A stretch of 64,000 bases of DNA from Clostridium thermarum (GTDB taxonomy: Bacteria > Bacillota > Clostridia > Clostridiales > Clostridiaceae), in the NCBI RefSeq assembly GCF_006351925.1, contig NZ_CP040924.1, positions 366,501 through 430,500 of the forward strand, written 5' to 3'. How positions within the stretch are numbered: the stretch's first letter is position 1; every line of letters begins with the position of its first letter. A model generated the notes under the pieces. It was given only the letters and a program-made list of their open reading frames with translations. It had not been told where the DNA came from and ran no database searches. Shown piece after piece: positions 53,402 to 61,899 of the stretch. The translations under genes and the position numbers were made by a program.

Positions 53402-54556
53402 ATGATAAAAGTAGCAATAGTTGGTACAGGTAGTATTTCTCAGGAACATATCAAGGGATATCTTCAATTCCCGAATAGGTGTAAAATAGTTGCCCTTGTA
53501 GATATATATCCTGAAAAAGCGGAAGAGAAGAAACAGAGGTTTAATCTGGCAGATGCAGAAATATATGACGATCACAAAAAGATTTTACAAAGAGATGACA
53601 TAGACTTGGTGGACGTGTGCACTCCTCCTTACGTACATGCAGAAATATCAATTAATTGCCTCAATGCCGGCAAGAATGTTCTATGCGAAAAGCCCATGGC
53701 CGCTTCCCTGGAGGAATGTGACGCCATGCTGGAGGCAGCGAAGAAAAATAGGAAGCTTCTTTCCGTAGTGGCGCAAAACCGTTATTCAACAGCTTATATG
53801 AAGCTGAAGAAAACCTTAGACTCTAAGCTGGCAGGAGATATAGTACATGCTCAAATAGATTCCTTCTGGTGGAGAGGCCATTGCTATTACGACCTCTGGT
53901 GGAGAGGTACCTGGGAAAAGGAAGGGGGAGGATGTACATTAAACCATGCAGTACATCATATAGATATGGCTGCTTGGATGATGGGCATGCCTGAGGAGGT
54001 ACAGGCAGTTATGAGCAATACCTCCCATGACAATGCAGAAGTAGAGGATATATCAATTGCCATATTGAAATATAAGAATGGTGCCTTGGGTCAAATAACC
54101 AGTTCAGTAGTACATCACGGTGAAGAGCAGCAGATTATTTTCCAAGGTAAGAATGCAAGAATTTCAGCTCCATGGAAGGTATATGCTTCAACCTCAAAGT
54201 CTAATGGATTCCCGGAAAGAAATGAGGAGCTGGAAAGGGAGATTGAAAAGTACTATGAAAGTCTGCCTGAAACAAAGTATCATGGACACACTGCCCAGTT
54301 GGATGACGTACTTAATAGCTTGGAAACCGGAGAAAAGGTACTGATACCTGGAAAAGAGGGCAAGAATGCCTTAGAGCTTATAACAGCCATCTATAAGTCA
54401 GCCTCAACAAAACAGCCTGTAAAGCTGCCTTTAGCTAAAGATGACCCATTCTATACAGTAGCCGGCATTCAAGCAAGCGTGCCTCATTTTTATGAAAAGT
54501 CAGCCAATGTTGAAAACTTTGATAATGAAAAAATAACACTTGGTAGGGAGATGTAA
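53402..54556 (+). CDS. Gfo/Idh/MocA family oxidoreductase
   Basis: A 384-aa NAD(P)-dependent sugar or sugar-acid dehydrogenase. The Rossmann loop VAIVGTGSISQEHIKGY is at the start, CEKPMA at about residue 97 is the family EKP motif and the GGCTLNHAVHHIDMAAWM segment carries the catalytic Asp/His set. The substrate is unknown. It starts a pair with the next gene, which begins 2 nt after its stop and belongs to the same family. TTGGTGATT ahead of the ATG is a modest ribosome site. Placement in the uronate island suggests a role in oxidising or epimerising an unusual sugar. Confidence 0.92.
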   Translation: MIKVAIVGTGSISQEHIKGYLQFPNRCKIVALVDIYPEKAEEKKQRFNLADAEIYDDHKKILQRDDIDLVDVCTPPYVHAEISINCLNAGKNVLCEKPMAASLEECDAMLEAAKKNRKLLSVVAQNRYSTAYMKLKKTLDSKLAGDIVHAQIDSFWWRGHCYYDLWWRGTWEKEGGGCTLNHAVHHIDMAAWMMGMPEEVQAVMSNTSHDNAEVEDISIAILKYKNGALGQITSSVVHHGEEQQIIFQGKNARISAPWKVYASTSKSNGFPERNEELEREIEKYYESLPETKYHGHTAQLDDVLNSLETGEKVLIPGKEGKNALELITAIYKSASTKQPVKLPLAKDDPFYTVAGIQASVPHFYEKSANVENFDNEKITLGREM

Positions 54557-54558
54557 TT

Positions 54559-55629
54559 ATGACTAAAGAAAGCGGAATGAACTATGCACCAAAGGGGAAA
54601 CCAAATAAAGTTTGCAGTGAAGGAGAGTTTATCTTTGCGGCAGTGGGCCTAGACCATGGCCATATATATGGAATGTGTAACGGACTGATTGAAGCAGGAG
54701 CACAGTTAAAGTGGGTTTATGACCCGGATATGAAGAAGGTTGAGAATTTTTGTAAAACCTATCCTCAGGTAAAAGTTGCCCAGAGTGAAGAAGAGATACT
54801 TAAGGATGAATCAGTTCAACTAATAGCTAGTGCTGCTATTCCATCTGACCGCTGTGCCATAGGGCTTCGAGCCATGGATGCGGGCAAGGACTACTTTGCA
54901 GATAAGCCGCCGATGACTGCCTTGGAACAGCTTGAACAGGCAAAAGCAAAGGTGAAGGAAACCGGAAGAAAGTTTGCTGTATATTTCGGAGAAAGACTTC
55001 ACAATGAAGCCTCCGTTTTTGCAGGACAATTGATTGAACAAAACGCCATCGGAAGAGTAGTTCAAGTTATGGGCCTTGGACCTCACCGCGTAGGAGGATG
55101 GAGACCGGATTGGTTCTATGAGAAGGATAAGTATGGCGGAATACTTTGCGATATAGGAAGCCATCAGCTGGAACAATTCTTGTATTTCACCGGAGCTACT
55201 GATGCCGTAGTTCAAAATCCAAGAGTAGCAAATTATAACTACAAGGAGCACCCAAATTTTGAGGACTTCGGCGATGTTTCTTTAGTGGGAAACAATGGAG
55301 CAACTGGATACTTCAGATTAGATTGGTTCACTCCAGATGGATTAAGCACTTGGGGAGACGGCCGTCTTTTCATCCTAGGAACCGATGGATACATCGAACT
55401 TAGAAAATACGTAGACGTAGCCAGAGAGGCTTCAACAGATCATGTTTATCTTGTAAATAAAGATGGGGAACATCATTTTGATGTTAAAGGACAAGTTGGT
55501 TTCCCATACTTTGGTCAGCTAATTTTGGATTGCTTAAACAGAACAGAAAATGCAATGACTCAAGAGCATACCTTCAAAGCAGTTGAACTGTGCCTGATTG
55601 CTCAAAAAGAAGCCCAAAAGATTGAATAG
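54559..55629 (+). CDS. Gfo/Idh/MocA family oxidoreductase, diverged partner
   Basis: A 356-aa member of the same superfamily but of another subgroup: the N-terminus is AVGLDHGHIYGMCNGLIEAGA, without the standard GxGxxG, and the EKP motif appears as DKPPM at about residue 115. GGILCDIGSHQLEQFLYFTGA is the catalytic region. The altered nucleotide loop and motif suggest a different cofactor mode or a non-dehydrogenase role. It lies 2 nt after its neighbour with GGGAGATG as ribosome site inside the preceding gene end. Followed by a strong symmetric hairpin. Confidence 0.87.
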   Translation: MTKESGMNYAPKGKPNKVCSEGEFIFAAVGLDHGHIYGMCNGLIEAGAQLKWVYDPDMKKVENFCKTYPQVKVAQSEEEILKDESVQLIASAAIPSDRCAIGLRAMDAGKDYFADKPPMTALEQLEQAKAKVKETGRKFAVYFGERLHNEASVFAGQLIEQNAIGRVVQVMGLGPHRVGGWRPDWFYEKDKYGGILCDIGSHQLEQFLYFTGATDAVVQNPRVANYNYKEHPNFEDFGDVSLVGNNGATGYFRLDWFTPDGLSTWGDGRLFILGTDGYIELRKYVDVAREASTDHVYLVNKDGEHHFDVKGQVGFPYFGQLILDCLNRTENAMTQEHTFKAVELCLIAQKEAQKIE

Positions 55630-55630
55630 A

Positions 55631-55659
55631 TGAAAGAAAGTGCGAAGCACTTTCTTTCA
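55631..55659. terminator. Symmetric terminator hairpin between convergent operons
   Basis: TGAAAGAAAGTGC (55631-55643), GAA, GCACTTTCTTTCA (55647-55659): a perfect 13-bp stem with a 3-nt loop, lying 2 nt past the oxidoreductase stop. A purine-rich arm and T-rich arm make it possible in either direction. Confidence 0.78.
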
Positions 55660-55760
55660 ATTAGTAATGATTGATTAGTAATGAATAATTAAAGATGATT
55701 TTTTGTAGAGGAGCGAAGAAAAATCCTCCACAATTACTCATTGCTAATTACTGATTAATT
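55659..55760. repeat. Class-A stop-heptad repeat, P2 form with ATTAGTA arms on both sides
   Basis: The left arm has AATTAGTAATGATTGATTAGTAATG. The core is GATGATTTTTTG, loop, CGAAGAAAAATCCTC (about 55694-55727). The right arm CAATTACTCATTGCTAATTACTGATTAATT mirrors the left. The uxuB stop codon lies in the right arm. Confidence 0.82.
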
Positions 55761-57379
55761 TCAAGGTGCTTTTTCAAAGTTGCTCTGACAGCACCAACGC
55801 CGGCTATCATTTCTGCAAAATAGCCTTCTATTTTTTCACCAAGTCCAACGGCGTAAAGATCGGAACCAAAGATTTCAACGTTTGAAAGTATTGGCTTCAA
55901 GCTGTTGCCTGCTGAACTTGGATCACCGAATTTAACCTCTGCAAGGTGGGGGCTCAGAACGCTTAGCAGTGGGTCTGGACTCAACTGCATTTCCTTACCG
56001 GAATCATCTAGGCCCAGAAGATATCTGCACCAGCCTGCAATTGCAAGTGGAATATATTTCAGGTTCTTAGGATCTAAGCCCTCTGTCTTAGCATAAGCTT
56101 TGATTGTTTCACCAAATCTTATTCCCACCTTCTGTGATGTATCAGAAGCAATTCTCTGTGGAGTATCAGGTATGAATGGATTTGGAAGTCTAACCTCGAT
56201 AACTTCTTTTATAAAATCTTCAGGATTTAGTATTCCCGGATTGATAACTACAGGCATACCTTCCGCATAACCTATTTTTTCAACAAGCATCTTTAGGTAT
56301 TGGTCCTTCATTTCTGCTGCTATAGAAGTATAGCCCAGTAAGCAACCGTAAACTGCAAGGGCGGTATGAAGTGGATTCAAGCAAGTACAAACCTTCATCT
56401 GTTCTACTCTCTCAACAGTTTCTCTGTCAGTAAAGTATACTCCTGCCTTCTCCAATGGCATACGGCCATTTGGGAATTTATCTTCTATTACAAGGTACTG
56501 AGGACCTTCTGCATTGACAAAAGGAGCTATATAAGTATTAACTTTTGTACAAACTATTTCTGTACTTTCAAAACCCATAGAGTTTAGAGTTTCCTTTACA
56601 CTGTCGGAAGGACGAGGCGTAATCTTATCTATCATACTCCACGGGAAAGTAACCTTCTCCTCATTCTTTAGGTAATCCAGGAAGCCTGGCTCAACAAAAT
56701 CTGCTTCAGCCCATTTCTCAGCAATGGTAACCACTGCATTTCTAAGCTTTAAACCGTTCTGTGAACAATTATCCATGCTAACAAAGGCAACTGGCAGTTC
56801 ACCGTTTTTATATCTGGTGTATGCCAAGGCTGTAACTTTAGCCATAACTGTCTTTGGAGTCTTAGGACCGGCTGCCATGTCTTCCTTTATTATTGGCAAA
56901 TACTCATTGGAGATATTTTTCAAAGCATAACCTTTTTCAGTGATAGTGAAGCTCACCATTTGAAGAGAAGGCTTTGCAAAGATCTGGTGTAATCTTTCCC
57001 ACTCACATGTTCTGGAAACATCTGCTGCCAGACCTTCACTTAAACTTGCCACAACCTTTTTTTCAAGGCTTCCGTCCGGATTCATGATAACAAGCAAGCT
57101 TAAGTTGTCATATGGTTTGTAAATTCTGTCTATTATTTCATAGTCAAAGCCTTCTACAGCAATGATTCCCGTAGCAGTGAGGCCTTTATTAAGAAGGTCT
57201 TGCTGAAGCACTGCTGTAAAACCTCTGAAAATATTACCTGCTCCAAAGTGTACCCAGGCTGGATTCTCATAAGTTGCAGCTGCCATCTTTTCATAATCGA
57301 ACTTAGGTAGTTCAATTCCTGACTTTTCCCAAGCTTCTGTATTCTTAATGCCTTCCTTGCTTAAAACTAAGCCTTTCAT
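55748..57379 (-). CDS. uxuB: Fructuronate reductase UxuB (mannitol dehydrogenase family)
   Basis: UxuB reduces D-fructuronate to D-mannonate with NADH. The 543-aa protein belongs to the polyol-specific long-chain dehydrogenase family: NPAWVHFGAGNIFRGF is the nucleotide loop near residue 38, FVSMDNCSQNGLKLR the middle signature, and KVNTYIAPFVNAEG with CLNPLHTALAVYGCLLG the catalytic end. I use the ATG at 57379 because GAGGTG lies 6 nt upstream; another ATG precedes it. uxuA ends 12-14 nt upstream on the same strand, so uxuA-uxuB is an operon. The last codons and the stop lie in the right arm of a stop-heptad repeat. Tagaturonate reductase is an alternative, made unlikely by uxuA. Confidence 0.9.
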   Translation of the reverse strand: MKGLVLSKEGIKNTEAWEKSGIELPKFDYEKMAAATYENPAWVHFGAGNIFRGFTAVLQQDLLNKGLTATGIIAVEGFDYEIIDRIYKPYDNLSLLVIMNPDGSLEKKVVASLSEGLAADVSRTCEWERLHQIFAKPSLQMVSFTITEKGYALKNISNEYLPIIKEDMAAGPKTPKTVMAKVTALAYTRYKNGELPVAFVSMDNCSQNGLKLRNAVVTIAEKWAEADFVEPGFLDYLKNEEKVTFPWSMIDKITPRPSDSVKETLNSMGFESTEIVCTKVNTYIAPFVNAEGPQYLVIEDKFPNGRMPLEKAGVYFTDRETVERVEQMKVCTCLNPLHTALAVYGCLLGYTSIAAEMKDQYLKMLVEKIGYAEGMPVVINPGILNPEDFIKEVIEVRLPNPFIPDTPQRIASDTSQKVGIRFGETIKAYAKTEGLDPKNLKYIPLAIAGWCRYLLGLDDSGKEMQLSPDPLLSVLSPHLAEVKFGDPSSAGNSLKPILSNVEIFGSDLYAVGLGEKIEGYFAEMIAGVGAVRATLKKHLEINQ

Positions 57380-57393
57380 CATTCGCACCTCGC

Positions 57394-58467
57394 TTAAAGC
57401 TTTCCTTCATTTTTCTCCAGAGCGTCCCATAATCCCCATAAATACATGATTCCAAGAGCCCTGTCATATAAACCGTAACCTGGTCTGCATTTTTCCCCCC
57501 AGATATGTCGTCCGTGGTCAGGTCTTACGTAACCGTCAAAACCAATATCATGATAAGCCTTGATGATTCCGGCAACATCAATGGATCCGTCACAGGTTCT
57601 ATGTGAGGTCTCTATAAAGTCACCATTATCGAAGATCTTTATGTTTCTTATGTGGGCAAAATGAATTCTGTCTCCAAACTCTCTTATCATTTCTACAACG
57701 TCGTTGTCAGGGTTAGAACCAAGAGAACCGCTGCAGAGTGTTAATCCATTATACTTACTATCAACAAGCTTTAAGAACCTTCTCAGGTTTTCCTTGCCTG
57801 TGATTATTCTTGGAAGACCAAATATTGACCACGGTGGATCATCCGGATGTATGGCCATTTTTATATCATTGATTTCGCATACGGGAATAATTTGCTCAAG
57901 GAAATACTTTAAATTATTCCAAAGATCTTCTTCTGTAACATTTTCATAGGCCTTAAAGAGCTCCTTCAAATGAGCAAGTCTTTCCGGCTCCCAACCCGGC
58001 ATTGTAAGCCCAGGAACACCCTTGGCAATCTTATCAACTAATTCCATTGGATCTGTGTTATGAATCTTTGCCTTTTCAAAGAACAAAGCTGTAGAACCGT
58101 CAGGAAGAGCTTTGTATAAATCAGTTCTGGCCCAGTCAAAAACAGGCATGAAGTTATAGCAGATGCACTTAACGCCCGCCTTTGCAAGTTTTTCAATAGT
58201 TCTCTTGTAGTTTTCAATATATTTGTCTCTAGTAGGAAGACCCAGTTTAATGTCTTCGTGAACATTAACGCTTTCTACTACATCTATATTGAAACGATGG
58301 CTTTCAATAAGTTCCTTTTCTTTTAGAATTCTATCCATTGGCCATTCTTCGCCGGCAGGTATGTGGTGAAGAGACCAAACAATGCCTTCAACCCCCGGTA
58401 TTTGTTTTATTTGATCTAGGGTAACTGTATCATTACCTTCTCCATACCATCTAAAGGTCATCCTCAT
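57394..58467 (-). CDS. uxuA: Mannonate dehydratase UxuA
   Basis: UxuA dehydrates D-mannonate to 2-keto-3-deoxygluconate. The start is ATG 58467 (MRMTFRWYGEGNDTV), which agrees with known N-termini and has GGAG about 9 nt upstream; a longer frame to 58488 lacks this. WSLHHIPAGEEWP, HPDDPPWSIFGLPRI, HFAHIRNIK and the final YVRPDHGRHIWGE blocks carry the metal-binding and catalytic residues. The 357-aa length is usual for Firmicutes. It is the first gene of uxuAB and is divergent from the AraC-type gene only indirectly, since both lie on the minus strand. Confidence 0.97.
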   Translation of the reverse strand: MRMTFRWYGEGNDTVTLDQIKQIPGVEGIVWSLHHIPAGEEWPMDRILKEKELIESHRFNIDVVESVNVHEDIKLGLPTRDKYIENYKRTIEKLAKAGVKCICYNFMPVFDWARTDLYKALPDGSTALFFEKAKIHNTDPMELVDKIAKGVPGLTMPGWEPERLAHLKELFKAYENVTEEDLWNNLKYFLEQIIPVCEINDIKMAIHPDDPPWSIFGLPRIITGKENLRRFLKLVDSKYNGLTLCSGSLGSNPDNDVVEMIREFGDRIHFAHIRNIKIFDNGDFIETSHRTCDGSIDVAGIIKAYHDIGFDGYVRPDHGRHIWGEKCRPGYGLYDRALGIMYLWGLWDALEKNEGKL

Positions 58468-58653
58468 GAGTATCACTCCAATCCTCATAAAATTTTTCTG
58501 TCAATATAGACTTAAAAATCTATACGTTTGCAGAGTATAATCATGATAACATGCAGGCATAAGCTTATACATGAAAATTATACGTACATTTGTAATATCT
58601 CACTATAAAAGTTAAGGAACTCTTGCTTATTTGCAGCAAAAGACGAAACAAGT

Positions 58654-58690
58654 CTAATTGTCAATTGTCCATTGGCAGCTGTCAATTATA
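58654..58690. repeat. Heptad array without core (GTCAATT type)
   Basis: TAATTGTC, AATTGTC, CATTGGCAGCTGTCAATTA: the reverse complement of AATTGAC heptads, with a small CAGCTG palindrome in the middle. It ends next to the 3' end of the AraC gene on the minus strand. Read on the minus strand the first units contain TGA. Confidence 0.65.
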
Positions 58691-59533
58691 TTAATCTTCC
58701 CCGTTTTGCAAATCTGCATACTGGGATGGGCTTAGGCCTTCATGTTTTTTAAAGGCCTTACTAAAGTAGAAGATATCATTAAAACCAACTAATTTAGAGG
58801 TTTCAGAAACAGTAACACCGTCCTTGAGCAGGGATTTAGCTTTATTGATTCTTATATTAATGAGGTACTCAATAGTAGATTTCCCTGTAACCTTCTTAAA
58901 GATATTGCCTAAGTAAGAAGGACTGATTTTTGTATAATCAGCCAGCTCTTGAAGGGTGATATTCTCCATGTAGTGTTCAGTCATGTAGTTTATAACCTTA
59001 TCTACCTTCCTTGCATTGGCGTAATTATATTCATTCCCCTCTTTATACTTAAACAACAGAGTTAATATTTCGGTAAATATCAATCTTTCGCTTACTTCTT
59101 TTGTATCCGATGTGGATAAATGGAAGCGATTTAGTTTTGCAAATAAGTCGTGTAATCTGGAAAAAAGGTATTTATCTTCAATTTTTTGAAAGTAGCTAAA
59201 AGGAAGTTCTGGTTCTACATATTTCCATTCACCGTCTTCATATACTGGACAGGTATAGTAAAAATCAATACCATAACCTTTCATAGGGTTATCAGCAAAA
59301 GTATGAGCTTTTCTCCTGTCGCCGGGCTTATGAAAAAGTAAGTATCCGCTTGTAGCTTGTATGGTTGTATTGTTACAGGTAAATTCTGCCTTACCATCGT
59401 AAATCAGCATTAAATTATAGTAATTTATATGATCATTAAGGGTCCAGTCCCAGATAGCATGTCTATCAATAAAATATATAATTTTAGGATGAATGTTGTA
59501 TATATACTTTGATGGATTCACTTGTGATCTCAT
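58691..59533 (-). CDS. AraC-family transcriptional regulator (cupin + HTH)
   Basis: A 280-aa regulator with an N-terminal cupin-like sensing domain (about 15-150; TIQATSGYLLFHKPGDRRKAH is a beta-sheet segment) and a C-terminal double HTH (about 178-278; LQELADYTKISPSYLGNIFKKVTGKSTIEYLINIRINKAKSLL and the FYFSKAFKKHEGLSPSQY end). It should bind a sugar or uronate and activate a neighbouring operon; the uxuAB operon downstream and the ABC importer upstream are candidates. AGGAG touches the ATG at 59533, so an in-frame GTG at 59521 remains possible. Confidence 0.9.
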   Translation of the reverse strand: MRSQVNPSKYIYNIHPKIIYFIDRHAIWDWTLNDHINYYNLMLIYDGKAEFTCNNTTIQATSGYLLFHKPGDRRKAHTFADNPMKGYGIDFYYTCPVYEDGEWKYVEPELPFSYFQKIEDKYLFSRLHDLFAKLNRFHLSTSDTKEVSERLIFTEILTLLFKYKEGNEYNYANARKVDKVINYMTEHYMENITLQELADYTKISPSYLGNIFKKVTGKSTIEYLINIRINKAKSLLKDGVTVSETSKLVGFNDIFYFSKAFKKHEGLSPSQYADLQNGED

Positions 59534-59994
59534 CTCCTATAAATTAAAGTACGGTAATTTATGTTTCTATACTATAATCATTAATTATATAATAAACAGA
59601 CTTATATTTAAATATTTGTTGAAAAAGAAAAAGTCTTGCTTAATATTGGATGTATTGGGTATTAAACCCTGTTATTGTGTATTAAGTTATCTAATAAAGT
59701 AGTATATTTTCTAACTTTATCTAGGGTGAAAAAGTTATATATATTCATAAATCTAAATTTAAATACTTTACTTAAAGCAGGTAATAACAGTAATATAGTG
59801 CGATAATACCGCATACTTACATAAAACGTATTTGTATATTTATTCGCATTAACGAAAAAAATCATATGATGCCATATTTACAATAGTGAAATATTACAAA
59901 TACAATTAGATATTTAATGTACACCTTTACACAAGCATGATAATATAAGGCTATATTAAGTGACGCAAATAAATATAATAGACGAGGTGAGGAA
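59534..59994. other. 461-nt gap carrying divergent promoters
   Basis: AT-rich DNA between the AraC gene and the ABC operon. Short frames on both strands have no ribosome sites and are not called. A promoter-like pair TGTACA (59918-59923) and TAATAT (59941-59946) with a 17-nt spacer lies about 50 nt before the permease gene. No catabolite-responsive element was recognised. Confidence 0.45.
59918..59946 (+). promoter_or_regulatory. Possible promoter of the ABC importer operon
   Basis: TGTACA at 59918-59923 and TAATAT at 59941-59946, 17 nt apart. The -35 departs from consensus, as is common for activator-dependent promoters such as those of AraC proteins. Confidence 0.4.
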
Positions 59995-60939
59995 ATGGAT
60001 AAAGTCCAGATGAAGCTGGCTAAAAAGAAAAGAAGAATCAGCTATATAAAGCGATTTTGGCCGCTGTATTTAATGTTGGTACTTCCTTTAACGTATTTTG
60101 CTATCTTTAAGTATATACCTATGACATATATACAGATAGCATTTAAGAAATACAGTATCGTTCAAAGTGCCTGGGAGATGGAGTGGGCAGGAAATTATGG
60201 ATTTGAACATTTTATTAAAGCCTTTTCAAATCGTGATTTCCTATATGCATTACGAAATACTTTCATGCTTAATTTACTTGACCTGGTTGTAGGTTTTCCG
60301 GCTCCTATTATTTTAGCAATATTGCTTAATGAGTTAACTTTTAAGCGCTTTAAGCGTGTGACTCAGACAATTGCATACCTGCCTCATTTCCTATCATGGA
60401 TTATTATATCAGGTTTAGCATTGCAGCTTTTTGCTCCTACAAATGGTCTTATTAATATCTTTTTAAATCGGCTAGGGGTTGACTCAATTCCTTTCCTGAA
60501 TTCACCGCCACATTGGGTAGGAACCTATGTGTTACTGGGAATTTGGCAAAGTGTTGGTTGGAATACTATTATCTATTTGGCAGCCATTACAGGTATCAAT
60601 CCTGAGCTTTATGAAGCAGCCTCAGTTGATGGTGCTGGTCGTTTCAGAAAGATTTGGCACGTTACATTACCTGGCTTAAGACCTACTATTGTAATACTTT
60701 TGATTATGAGTCTTGGTAGAATACTTGGTAGTGAGTTTGACCGTCCATTTGCTTTAGCTAATAAGATGGTTACCAGCGTATCAAATGTTATATCTATCTT
60801 TGTATACCAGTATGGTATAAGGGGACTGCAGTTCTCATTAACCACTGCAGTTGGTATTTTCCAATCTGTAATAGGTGTAATTTTCTTGGTTGCAGCCAAT
60901 AAGATAGCTAAAAAGTTTGGAGAACGAGGTATTTTATAA
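59995..60939 (+). CDS. ABC sugar transporter permease, LplB-like
   Basis: A 314-aa permease with six membrane helices. The start has basic residues (KLAKKKRRISYIKRFWPLY) and the EAA loop that docks with the ATPase is EAASVDGAGRFRKIWHVTLPGLRP at about residues 204-227. It belongs to the CUT1/LplB-type group, which imports oligosaccharides. In xylan users this type carries aldouronates. GAGGTGAGGAA precedes the ATG. The second permease follows 19 nt later and the binding protein 71 nt after that. The ATPase is not encoded here; a shared MsmK-type ATPase is usual for this class. Confidence 0.93.
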   Translation: MDKVQMKLAKKKRRISYIKRFWPLYLMLVLPLTYFAIFKYIPMTYIQIAFKKYSIVQSAWEMEWAGNYGFEHFIKAFSNRDFLYALRNTFMLNLLDLVVGFPAPIILAILLNELTFKRFKRVTQTIAYLPHFLSWIIISGLALQLFAPTNGLINIFLNRLGVDSIPFLNSPPHWVGTYVLLGIWQSVGWNTIIYLAAITGINPELYEAASVDGAGRFRKIWHVTLPGLRPTIVILLIMSLGRILGSEFDRPFALANKMVTSVSNVISIFVYQYGIRGLQFSLTTAVGIFQSVIGVIFLVAANKIAKKFGERGIL

Positions 60940-60958
60940 GACAAGGGGGGAGTCTACT

Positions 60959-61828
60959 ATGATAAAATCACGAGCTACTAAAATCGGAGATTGGATAATT
61001 GCTTTTATCTGCTTTCTAATTATATTAATTTGTCTGTTACCTCTTTTGAATGTGTTAGCTCGTTCGCTTAGCTCAGCAGATGCTTTAATAAAAAATGAGG
61101 TGTTGCTGTGGCCTAAAGGATGGAATTTAGACGCATATAAAACAGTACTTAGTGACTCAAAGTATACCTGGTCACTGGCGTGGACAGCTATTTTGACGGT
61201 TATTTGTACTATTGTATCTATGACTATGACAACATTGTGTGCATATCCGCTGATTTTTGAAGAATTAAAAGGAAAAAAGATCATAAATACCTTCATCATT
61301 ATTACTATGTATTTCAGCGCAGGAACTATACCAAATTACCTGCTGATGAAGGACTTGAACTTGTTGAATAATCCTTTAGTACTTATTATTCCGGGATGTC
61401 TCAGTGTATTCAACATGATTATTATGAGAAGTTTCCTTCAAGGTATACCTGACAGTCTTCGAGAATCTGCGGAAATTGATGGAGCAGGCTATTTTAAGAT
61501 ATTAATTCGAATCTATTTACCACTTTCAATGCCTGTTATCGCCACCTTATCACTATTCTATGCGGTAGGACGCTGGAACGGATTTTCCGATGCACTGATG
61601 TATATGAATGACAGAAAGTATTATCCAATACAGTTACTTTTATATAATATCTTAAATAATGCACAGTCTGTAGAAGTTTCTATACAAGAAGGTTTTTCAA
61701 CACCAGGGCTTTCAGAAACATTGAAAGCTGCAACGGTTATGTTTGCTACTGTTCCAATATTACTTGTTTATCCATGGCTTCAAAGATACTTCATTGCAGG
61801 GGTTACTTTAGGAGCAGTAAAAGAGTAG
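60959..61828 (+). CDS. ABC sugar transporter permease, YtcP-like
   Basis: A 289-aa permease with six membrane helices and EAA loop ESAEIDGAGYFKILIRIYLPLSMP at about residues 178-201. The start is ATG 60959, because AAGGGGGGAG stands 5-6 nt ahead; an in-frame upstream start lies within the previous gene. The family is CarbohydrateUptakeTransporter-1, YtcP/LplC type, which works with LplB and an LplA-like lipoprotein. It is on the same transcript as its neighbours. Confidence 0.93.
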   Translation: MIKSRATKIGDWIIAFICFLIILICLLPLLNVLARSLSSADALIKNEVLLWPKGWNLDAYKTVLSDSKYTWSLAWTAILTVICTIVSMTMTTLCAYPLIFEELKGKKIINTFIIITMYFSAGTIPNYLLMKDLNLLNNPLVLIIPGCLSVFNMIIMRSFLQGIPDSLRESAEIDGAGYFKILIRIYLPLSMPVIATLSLFYAVGRWNGFSDALMYMNDRKYYPIQLLLYNILNNAQSVEVSIQEGFSTPGLSETLKAATVMFATVPILLVYPWLQRYFIAGVTLGAVKE

Positions 61829-61899
61829 TAACTTAACTAATGTAATTTATGGACACAATGTGTCAAACACGTTTATATATATAATTAAGGAGGGACATT

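Noticed and set aside
59493..59865. Short frames on both strands in the gap before the ABC operon
   Set aside because: No ribosome sites; one overlaps the start of the AraC gene. Composition is that of AT-rich intergenic DNA.
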